The notes beneath the pieces were generated by a model. The model worked only from the letters and a program-made list of their open reading frames with translations, had not been told where the DNA came from and made no database searches. From Ilyobacter_A sp963675185 (GTDB taxonomy: Bacteria > Fusobacteriota > Fusobacteriia > Fusobacteriales > Fusobacteriaceae), in NCBI GenBank assembly GCA_963675185.2, contig CAXXOH010000002.1, positions 1-64,000 on the forward strand: 64,000 bases of DNA, read 5' to 3'. Positions 19,302-26,511 of this stretch are shown here, in pieces. A program made the translations under genes and the position numbers. Within the stretch, counting starts at the first letter, position 1. The number at the start of each line of letters is the position of its first letter.

Positions 19302-20036
19302 TTACTGTCTGGTTAATCTAAACCTAACTGGTAGATAAAAGCTTCTGGAGACTTTTCTACCATCTTCCATTCCGGGTTCCCATTTGGGCATTCCCTTAAC
19401 TACTTTTACAGCTTCGGCGTCCATTTCTTTGTTTATGCCTTTAACAACTCTTACGTGTGAAACATTTCCGTCTTTCCCCACAACAAAGTGCACGTATACC
19501 CATCCTTCAATTCCTTTCTTTTGTGATTTCCTTGGGTATTTAAGTTTTGCTCCCAGGTATTGGACAAGGCCATCAATTCCGCCGGGAAACTTTGGTTTGA
19601 TTTCAAAGTCATAATATTCTGTTTCTCTTCCGTCAAAGTTCCAAACTTTTCCTTTAATTAGTTTTCCATTCTCAAAATAGTCGTGTCTTTTAAGTTGCCC
19701 ATTTTCCCAATAAGTCAACACTTGTCCATTCAATTTTCCGTTTTTATAATCTACGTTCATCCGGATTTGTCCATTCTTGTACCATTCTTTTCTTTTACCA
19801 TCTAATCTTCTTTTGCAATAGGGGTTGTAGTTTCTCTCAGATTCAATTTGTCCTGACTTAAAGTATACTTTTACAACAACTTTATTTGTATCGGTTTGAT
19901 CTCGTTCTAAAATCTCATACCTGTCACATGATTTCAAAGAATTTACTCTATCACCATTATTGGCGTAGTAGGTAGTATCTTGACCAAATACTGCTAAAGT
20001 CAAAATGCTCATTAAAATTGTCAAAATTGTTTTCAT
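19302..20036 (-). CDS. MORN-repeat protein with TonB-type C-terminal domain
   Basis: About 244 residues from the ATG at 20036. I prefer this start because it opens directly into a signal peptide (MKTILTILMSILTLAVFGQ). The middle holds YwqK/MORN-like repeats (KSGQIESERNYNP, KNGQIRMNVDYKNGKLNGQ, ENGQLKRHDYFENGKL). The C-terminal 90 residues are a TonB-C fold: LVQYLGAKLKYPRKSQKKG, GWVYVHFVVGKDGNV and VKVVKGMPKWEPG. Such proteins are common in Bacteroidota envelopes, and the lack of a transmembrane anchor and proline linker argues against a true energy transducer. Confidence 0.7.
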   Translation of the reverse strand: MKTILTILMSILTLAVFGQDTTYYANNGDRVNSLKSCDRYEILERDQTDTNKVVVKVYFKSGQIESERNYNPYCKRRLDGKRKEWYKNGQIRMNVDYKNGKLNGQVLTYWENGQLKRHDYFENGKLIKGKVWNFDGRETEYYDFEIKPKFPGGIDGLVQYLGAKLKYPRKSQKKGIEGWVYVHFVVGKDGNVSHVRVVKGINKEMDAEAVKVVKGMPKWEPGMEDGRKVSRSFYLPVRFRLTRQ

Positions 20037-20056
20037 CGTTTCCTTTTTGAATAATT

Positions 20057-20420
20057 GCCAACTAGTATATAGCAATACGGTTGCCATTTTGTTATACGCA
20101 TAGAAATACCTATCCTGTTGAGTCGTGAGGAACATTATTACTTGTTCATTCCTAATACAGATAGGAAACCTTTCTTATGTAATTAAAGATCGAATAATGA
20201 CTAGTCGAATTTTCTGTTTTCATTTTGTTGGTCGTTATGCTGCGCCCAAGTTAACAAAATCTTTTGGGTTTCATTTTTCGTTTGGAGAGAAATTCAGCTG
20301 GGGCAATGGTTGTCAGTTTACTTCTCGCGCCGGAGTGGCGCCTGGCGGGCATTGGGGTGTGTCCGATTGTTTCGAAAACAGTTTCGTATGCTGTTTGGTA
20401 ACGGAAAATTGTATGAGTAG
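20057..20420. repeat. Cassette-associated repeat, copy l (type II tail)
   Basis: It begins CCAACTAGTATATAGC, has CTAGTCGAATTTTCTG, a TATGCTGCGCCCAAG variant, TTAACAAAATCTTTTG, and the full type II tail (TTGGAGAGAAATTCAGC, CGCGCCGGAGTGGCGCC, TGTTTGGTAACGG). Confidence 0.8.
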
Positions 20421-20521
20421 TGGTCCCAATGCATCGGAACGTGGTAATTTTCTGCCAAGTTACAAGAAAGTTGAAACAGACTACAACTTCAGAATTTACT
20501 ATTTTTCCGGTTATTATTTTT

Positions 20522-21445
20522 TTACATTGTTATGGTACGTTTTTTTTTCTCATTTAATCCTAATAAATTACCAATCACGTAACTTATCCATAAGCCAGGT
20601 TTATTTAATGGATCAAAATCAACCCATGCCGATTTCATTTGTGACACTTCTGATCGCCAAAATCCGTCACTGTACCTTTTTTGAGTCAATATTCCAATCG
20701 CTTCCCTGCAATTGGGATCATTATACAAATTGTTTGATTTTAGTAGTGTCAATATTTCTATTAGATTGGATTTATACGAGTAGGGATAAAAATTCCTTAT
20801 TATCGAACTCTCTATTGGCTGATCTGTCGACAATTTTTTGAATACTTTGTGTTTCAAGATATATTCCAATCCATATCTTAGCTTTTCATCCATATTGACA
20901 GAGCTTCCAAATCGTTTCCTATATTCGGTTAGGGTTATCATTGATTTTACAACTCCGTAAAAACAGGGTGTTTTTTTCATGCAACCTCCAAAGCGTGTAT
21001 ATAAATCTTTGCCTGTCCATTTACATTCTACACCTCTTTCAGTACTTTGATAGTTAAGTATCCAATTTATCCCCGACTGAATTTTATCTTTGTCATTATA
21101 TCCGGTTTTTAAAAGAATAGTTGTAATCATAGCGTTATGGCAGGCCAATATACCATCTCTGTCTCCTGTCAATGAAAAACCTTCAGGTGTATACGTTTTG
21201 TCGACCAAAAGATCTACCCAATCCCGGACTTTCTTTAATGAACCAATAAGTGGTATTTCCGATAATTCAGTTAATCGCCACTCATAAGCTCGAATGCCTA
21301 CAAATAATTCAGGTCTTTGTTTAGGAGCAATCAAAAGCTTATTTACAAGTTCAGATTTGGTCAACATTTCTTTTGCTCTTTCAATATCAATCCGTTCTTC
21401 ATTGTCATAAGCTTTTGTCAAAGTCAAAGCGGAATCTTCAATCAT
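20522..21445 (-). CDS. Squalene-cyclase/prenyltransferase-like alpha-alpha toroid protein
   Basis: A 307-residue soluble protein whose spacing of helices and turns recalls the (alpha/alpha)6 toroid of terpene cyclases and protein prenyltransferases: ILACHNAMITTILLKTGY, INWILNYQSTERGVECKW, YGLEYILKHKVF and AIGILTQKRYSDGFW. No DxDD or QW-motif set is complete, so enzyme activity is doubtful. The last codons overlap the left end of the cassette inverted repeat. Confidence 0.5.
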   Translation of the reverse strand: MIEDSALTLTKAYDNEERIDIERAKEMLTKSELVNKLLIAPKQRPELFVGIRAYEWRLTELSEIPLIGSLKKVRDWVDLLVDKTYTPEGFSLTGDRDGILACHNAMITTILLKTGYNDKDKIQSGINWILNYQSTERGVECKWTGKDLYTRFGGCMKKTPCFYGVVKSMITLTEYRKRFGSSVNMDEKLRYGLEYILKHKVFKKLSTDQPIESSIIRNFYPYSYKSNLIEILTLLKSNNLYNDPNCREAIGILTQKRYSDGFWRSEVSQMKSAWVDFDPLNKPGLWISYVIGNLLGLNEKKKRTITM

Positions 21446-21472
21446 CGTTCATTCTTTAATGCGCCATAACGA
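20527..21472. other. Cassette with imperfect terminal inverted repeat (GTTATGG / CCATAAC)
   Basis: GTTATGG near 20529 and CCATAAC near 21465 bracket the toroid-protein gene, with further partial matching inward (TACGTT against CGCATT). It is again different from other cassettes' ends and again begins with GTT in gene orientation. Confidence 0.45.
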
Positions 21473-21474
21473 TT

Positions 21475-21590
21475 AGTATAAGAATAGTACCCGACTGCGT
21501 GGCACCTCCCTGTCAAGTTACAACTAAGTTGAATCGGGCTACAGCCTATGAAACTACTGTTATTTCGGCTATTATTTTCATACCGTATTA
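21475..21590. repeat. Partial cassette-associated repeat, copy q (distal part of type II tail)
   Basis: CTGTCAAGTTACAACTAAG, GGGCTACAGCCTATG and ATTTCGGCTATTATTTTC align with the end of copy l (CTGCCAAGTTACAAGAAAG, ATTTTTCCGGTTATTATT). The core with GTTAACA is missing. It marks the boundary between the toroid-protein and AraC cassettes. Confidence 0.5.
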
Positions 21591-21698
21591 GGCACTGGTT
21601 TTTTCTTATCATTAGTCCGTCATTCATAATAAAACCTAATAGAGCGATAGATGAAAACTCAACCGCTCTATTGTTTACTTTGTTCCTCGGACAAGAAA

Positions 21699-22662
21699 CT
21701 ATAACGTTTTCACTGGAATACATATATCTAAGACAAATCTGCATCTTGCGTCTTCCTCCGGCGAATTGTAATATAACTCATATGGGTAACCATCCCTTGG
21801 CTGATATCCACTTTCTGTAAACCATAAGCACATTGTATTCCAAGCTTTCTCAAATCCTTTCTCATCAATTTCAAAGTGACCGACAGCATATTTGCCGCCT
21901 TCTAATTTCATTTTGCCAATCTCGCCGTCAACCCTCACATCATTATCTACAGTAATACATGCACTTTGACGAACCTGTTCAATCGCAGTTATAGTAGGAT
22001 CATCGTGATAAACAGTAATTGTTTTTGTTTCCGGAAAATTTAATAAACCTCGTGGCCCCGCCCATTTCATGAGCTTTTCATAAGCTTTCCCCGATTTGGT
22101 TAAACTGACCTGTGTGCCTAAAGTAAACTACATTAATATCAGGCATCTCTTTAATTTCGATTTTTGTGTCCATAATTATAAAATTTGAGTGATCAAATTG
22201 ATTAAAACTATCACTGCAAAGTTGCTCTTTATAATCTGGACCCATTTGATTTATCTTGCGGGTCAGTTGACCATTCTTGCTAAAATATAAACCGTCTTTT
22301 GCAAAAATTGCTTTCTCTGTTTCCCTAAATTCTTTGGCAGTCATACCAAAAAATTTACGAAATGTTCGGCTAAAATGAGCAATACTACCAAACCCACAAT
22401 TATAAGCCACTTCGCTTATTGAAACATTTTCCTCATTTATAAGTTGTTGTGCTGCTTTTTCAATTCGTTTTCGTTGAATAAAAGCATTTATTGTTTCATT
22501 TGTTAAAATTGAGAAAATACGGTGAAAATGAAACGGTGAAAAACAAGCAATTTGAGCAATTTTATCAAGTGTAATATCATCGTTTAAATGCTTCTCAATA
22601 TAGTCAATCACTCTATTTATTCTTGCTGTGTATTCTTGTCTGCTTTTGTCCTTTATATTCAT
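21699..22662 (-). CDS. AraC-family regulator with GyrI-like effector domain (one apparent +1 frameshift)
   Basis: The N-terminal AraC/XylS DNA-binding domain spans about residues 10-110 (IDYIEKHLNDDITLDKIAQI, FHFHRIFSILTNETI, VAYNCGFGSIAHFSRTFRKF). The C-terminal GyrI-like small-molecule domain runs from IEIKEMPDINVVYFRHTG onward and ends PEEDARCRFVLDICIPV. This is the SoxS/Rob-BmrR-type architecture of drug- or stress-responsive activators. The frame breaks at C4 22089-22092. Deleting one base joins IGKAYEKLMKW smoothly, about 320 residues. The start is taken at ATG 22662, since the upstream alternative is TTG. Confidence 0.78.
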
Positions 22663-22702
22663 CTCCAAAAATATTGATTGTCAGAACTTAAACTCATTCG
22701 CA

Positions 22703-23584
22703 ACGGTCACTTGTAAGTTGTCGTTGCGTTCCTATACTTCAGCCCCGAGTTTTCGGGGAAGAGCGTCAGTGTCCGCCAGGACATGACAGTCAAGAAAGGA
22801 GCAGAGACAGCGCACGCCGCTGCCTCCACAATGCAATTTGCAAGTTGTTGGTGGTGGTTATTCTTTTCTTTTTTCAAATCTTTTCCCATTCCACGTAAAC
22901 AAGATACTGTCTGTTTTAATCCACTTCATAAATTGATCGCTTTGTGGATCGACCTCGTATTCAACACCATTCGTTTCTTTTGGCTTCAAATTGTAGCTTG
23001 TGCTCAGCGTAATATTTTCTTCTTTCAAGCTGTCGGGGAGGTTGTCTTTCAAAAACGCTCTTGTTTTTAAATTTTCGGGAAGCCCAAGATTCTCATTTTG
23101 TTTTAGCGTTCCATTCTCATAGTCAAATGTGAGCAGAGAATCCTGGTCATATGCTCTTTCTGCTCCACCGTATTTTGAGTAGACAACAACAAAAGAACCG
23201 TCAGCCTTTTGAAATCTCCTTAATTCAATGACGATAAATCCACTTTGTCCGGTAGTATAGTAATAATCCAGTCTTATGTAGTCTTTTTCGGCTGAGTAAT
23301 CAACTTTCATCGTCTCATCACGGTCACCGCCTGGAATCGTGTAGGTCCCCTGCTCTATTAGTGAGTCCTTCGCTTCAGTTATCAATTCGCCAGTGTAATT
23401 CAATGGCAGAGCTTTGAAAATTTCCTGAATTGTCTGTCCGAAAGACAAATTTGTCAATGAAAAGATGATTAATGTGATTAATGTTACTCGTCTCATTTTA
23501 ATTACGGTTAAAGGTTTATGTAAGTGGAGTGCGGGATTAAAAGCTGGAAACGTTCAAAACCGCACGGAGCCAATTCGTTTATTC
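22703..23584. repeat. Duplicated cassette, copy 2 (partner at 9,241-10,123)
   Basis: The second copy of the secreted-protein cassette in the same orientation. Differences are mainly in the 3' flank and near codons 58-71. After copy 2 the sequence goes into repeat copy m, whereas copy 1 goes into the DHFR-like fragment, so the two were placed independently. Confidence 0.85.
22858..23496 (-). CDS. Secreted protein of unknown function (duplicated, copy 2)
   Basis: 212 residues, seven differences from the protein at 9,397-10,035 (for example GGDRDETMKVDYSAEK here against GGDMNETEKVDYSAGK there). The signal peptide MRRVTLITLIIFSLTNLSFG is unchanged. Both reading frames are intact, which argues that selection still maintains both or that the duplication is recent. 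Confidence 0.7.
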   Translation of the reverse strand: MRRVTLITLIIFSLTNLSFGQTIQEIFKALPLNYTGELITEAKDSLIEQGTYTIPGGDRDETMKVDYSAEKDYIRLDYYYTTGQSGFIVIELRRFQKADGSFVVVYSKYGGAERAYDQDSLLTFDYENGTLKQNENLGLPENLKTRAFLKDNLPDSLKEENITLSTSYNLKPKETNGVEYEVDPQSDQFMKWIKTDSILFTWNGKRFEKRKE

Positions 23585-23589
23585 ATAAT

Positions 23590-23725
23590 TTCATTTTTCC
23601 CGTCAAGCCGTCAGATTTTCCGTCTTTATTTTTTGGATTTTTGGGCGCAACCAAATTAACAAAATATTTCCAGTTCCCGGATGGGTGGGGTTTCGGGCTG
23701 CTGAAATGGTTGAAGATTTGGGAAA
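23590..23725. repeat. Cassette-associated repeat, copy m (type I tail)
   Basis: Short copy: TTCATTTTTCCCGTC, GGGCGCAACCAAATTAAC, AAAATATTTCCAG, then GGTGGGGTTTCGGGCTG. It is the last clear type I copy of the dense array, and spacing between copies becomes large downstream. Confidence 0.7.
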
Positions 23726-23765
23726 GGGGGTGACAGGACTCAGAAGCAACAAGTGTTAGTCTTCA

Positions 23766-24608
23766 CTATTTCAAAAAAGCATCAAAGTTTTTAGTTGGTC
23801 TAAAGTTCAACTCTTTCTTAGCCTTTTCGATGGAGTAAACCCGGTCTATTCTTTCTAAAAACTGCCAGTTCTTATCAGCATAAATCTGTTCTATATCAGG
23901 ATAGTACTTCGTCATTACTTTTCGGGGATTCGTATATAAATCGACTAAGTCTTCCTTCTGAAAAGGACTTTCATTTGAAATGTTATAAATCTGAAACGAA
24001 TCGAAACGCTTTTCCAATGCCAGCAAGTGTCCCATGGCACCGTCTTCTTCATCAAGTCCTCTGTAAATTCGGTGATTGGCTTTTGTGTTCTCGTCTTCCG
24101 GTAAGAATCTGGATACTCTTAAAACGGTCGTTTCAATTTTCTCCTTCTCAAAATAGTCTTTGCAAAGCAATTCACACGTCAATTTGGTTATGTCGTAAAT
24201 ATCCCTCGGTTGGGGCGTTAAATCTTCATCAACCCAAACTGCTTGTTTTTCGTTAACCATTGCTGTTCCGTAAATTGATGTCGTGCTTGTATATAGAAAC
24301 TTTTTAATTCCATTATTAACACAAGCCGACAACAAATTAAACGTCCCAGTGATATTTGTTTCAATAAATTCTTCGCGGGGATAATTCAAGTCAGTGTGTT
24401 TGCCATGTAATGCCGCCGTATGAATGATGGCATCGTAACCGTTGGTTATATCTTCCATTAATTTTCTATCCCGAATATCAAATAACCCATCTGTTGTTTC
24501 AGATGGAATTAAATCGATTCCCAAAACTTCGTAATCTTGCTCTCTTAATTTCTTGACTATCTCTTTTCCGAGTTTTCCGGATGAACCTGTAACGACTACT
24601 TTTTTCAT
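23766..24608 (-). CDS. NAD-dependent epimerase/dehydratase (extended SDR)
   Basis: A 280-residue extended short-chain dehydrogenase. The Rossmann motif GSSGKLGKEIV starts at residue 8, followed by IHTAALHGK and the active-site region TSTTSIYGTAMVN. The family's YxxxK appears as YDITKLTCE near residue 138. Such enzymes epimerise or dehydrate nucleotide sugars, but the substrate is not identifiable here. It is complete and lacks frameshifts. Copy m lies just downstream. Confidence 0.75.
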   Translation of the reverse strand: MKKVVVTGSSGKLGKEIVKKLREQDYEVLGIDLIPSETTDGLFDIRDRKLMEDITNGYDAIIHTAALHGKHTDLNYPREEFIETNITGTFNLLSACVNNGIKKFLYTSTTSIYGTAMVNEKQAVWVDEDLTPQPRDIYDITKLTCELLCKDYFEKEKIETTVLRVSRFLPEDENTKANHRIYRGLDEEDGAMGHLLALEKRFDSFQIYNISNESPFQKEDLVDLYTNPRKVMTKYYPDIEQIYADKNWQFLERIDRVYSIEKAKKELNFRPTKNFDAFLK

Positions 24609-24775
24609 TTTCTGACCTAAGTTTGTGATGTATTTATATTGATGACTAAAGAATTGGCCTATGTTTCTTCAAAAACAGAGCAATGATTAACATTACTATT
24701 GACAATTGCCCTTCCGTACGGCCCTGCTGCCGTAAATACTTTTGTTAACCTAAAGTAATGAATATGCTTTATTAG

Positions 24776-25471
24776 CTATTGTTTCAACAGCATCTCCCGT
24801 ATCTGCGCCGAGTAATTCCGGGAAACCGGCAATTTGTAGCTGTCGATTCCCAATTGATTGCCTTCCAACGAGGTGACCTTGTCTATGTTAACTACAAACG
24901 ATTTATGAATCTGAACAAAGTTGCGCTGGGGCAATTTTTGCATGAATGCACTTAGTTTCGAATGGGCAACAAGCTTATTGTCTTCTGTTTGTATCGAGAT
25001 ATAATTCTCCATTCCTTCCACAAACAAGATATCGTCAAAATTCACCTTCTCGTACTTCTGGCTTGTTTTAACGAAAATAGAACCGGGTTGTGCCTGATCC
25101 GTGTTTTCCTTTTCGAACTGGTCATAGACTTTATTCACCGCTTTCAGAAAACGCTCGAACGAAACCGGCTTCAGCAAGTAATCGGCCACATCCAGCTCGT
25201 AACCTTTCAGGGCATATTGCTCGTACGCACTCACAATAATCACTTTGGGTGGATGGGGGATTCCCGAAAGAAAATCAACACCGGATAGATACGGCATCTC
25301 AATGTCCAGGAAAATTAAATCGACTGGTTGCTCCTTCAACACATTCCCCAATTGAACGGCGTCCTGGCATACAGCAACCAGTTCCAAAAAGCCAAGCTTT
25401 TCGATATATCCCTGCAAGCCTTTTCTGGCCATGGGCTCATCGTCGGTAATAACGCATCGTAACTTTAGCAT
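24776..25471 (-). CDS. LytTR-family response regulator
   Basis: A 231-residue two-component regulator. The receiver domain has the acidic pocket DDE (residues 10-12), phospho-acceptor Asp56 in LIFLDIEMP and Lys101 in YLLKPVSF. The C-terminal LytTR DNA-binding domain runs from about 130 (IFVKTSQKYEKVNFDDILFV) to the end (VQIHKSFVVNIDKV). It overlaps the start region of the histidine kinase gene by 7 bases and is its cognate partner. It probably controls the adjacent TonB-dependent receptor or envelope genes. Confidence 0.9.
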   Translation of the reverse strand: MLKLRCVITDDEPMARKGLQGYIEKLGFLELVAVCQDAVQLGNVLKEQPVDLIFLDIEMPYLSGVDFLSGIPHPPKVIIVSAYEQYALKGYELDVADYLLKPVSFERFLKAVNKVYDQFEKENTDQAQPGSIFVKTSQKYEKVNFDDILFVEGMENYISIQTEDNKLVAHSKLSAFMQKLPQRNFVQIHKSFVVNIDKVTSLEGNQLGIDSYKLPVSRNYSAQIREMLLKQ

Positions 25472-26493
25472 TCGATTCTCAAATTAGCGATGAATGAATG
25501 ATCGGTTTTTTTCGTCCCGAAGAAATGCTTTCCCGGATACAGCAGGTTGAGCCTCCGGTGTAAATTTTCGAGACCAATGCCGTTTGCTTTCTTTTTTTTC
25601 GGCGGCGGAGTTGGCGGAATGGCATTTTCGACCGTAAAACACAAACGGCCTTGCTGCAAACGGGCTTCAATCTTGATCCAATATTCTCCGCCGACATATT
25701 TGTACGCATTCTCGACCAACGGAAACAACAGTAACGGATGAATTTTCTGTTCACGCAAAGCCGGGTCGAAACTGACCGTTAACTGAAACGATTCGTTCAT
25801 TCGCACTTTTTGAAATTCGATGTAATGACGAATGAAGTCGAACTCCTGCTCCAGCTTTACATTCTGGTTGATGTCGTACAGCTGGTAACGCAACAGCTCG
25901 GATAGCAACTCGATGGATTTTCGCGGCGCTTCGTTGTTTTCGTCAATCTGAAAATAAATGGCATTGAGTGCATTGAACAGGAAATGGGGATGAAACTGCG
26001 CTTTCAGAAATTTCAACTCGGTTTCCATTTGGGTATTCCTGATTTGCTGCGTCAGTGTTTTTTGATCGACGTACCCCTGCAACAAATCACCACCTCTGAA
26101 AATGGAATAATAAATGATGATCAGCAGGGTCATTGACACTTCGGCAATAACGAGATCGTCGGTTCCTACTGGATCGTTTGTCATGTAATGAATACCGTAG
26201 AGAATCGGAATGGTGATGATCATCCCCGCCAGCATGATCATCAGATATTCAAACACCAAATGCCGTATCGACATTTCTTTTGCCCTCTTGTTGCGTTTGA
26301 CAAACTGCTGCAAAAAGTATTCAATGCCGAACGAGATAACAATAATCGATACGAATTCGATGACATTTACAGACAGCGGACGTTGCCAGAATTTTACATC
26401 CTTGGGTATATCGTTTATAATCCGAATCGTTCCCAGGACCGTAATCCCAAAAATGACCGGTGAAATCCAGAACCATTTACTGCTTTGTTTCAT
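25465..26493 (-). CDS. LytS/YehU-type sensor histidine kinase
   Basis: A 342-residue membrane kinase: four N-terminal helices (near residues 9-25, 43-62, 84-104 and 120-140), then the His_kinase domain with the phospho-acceptor in LKAQFHPHFLFNALNAIYF (about residue 165) and an HATPase module (HPLLLFPLVENAYKY as N-box, GIGLENLHRRL as G-box). There is no extracytoplasmic sensor domain, so the signal is probably sensed in the membrane. It lies between the receptor gene and its response regulator, with 18 bases to the former. Confidence 0.88.
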   Translation of the reverse strand: MKQSSKWFWISPVIFGITVLGTIRIINDIPKDVKFWQRPLSVNVIEFVSIIVISFGIEYFLQQFVKRNKRAKEMSIRHLVFEYLMIMLAGMIITIPILYGIHYMTNDPVGTDDLVIAEVSMTLLIIIYYSIFRGGDLLQGYVDQKTLTQQIRNTQMETELKFLKAQFHPHFLFNALNAIYFQIDENNEAPRKSIELLSELLRYQLYDINQNVKLEQEFDFIRHYIEFQKVRMNESFQLTVSFDPALREQKIHPLLLFPLVENAYKYVGGEYWIKIEARLQQGRLCFTVENAIPPTPPPKKKKANGIGLENLHRRLNLLYPGKHFFGTKKTDHSFIANLRIEC

Positions 26494-26511
26494 AAACCAC
26501 GGATTGACTAT

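Noticed and set aside
4755..23725. CRISPR array
   Set aside because: Copies are 80-400 bp, unevenly spaced and separated by whole genes. There are no short spacers and no cas genes.
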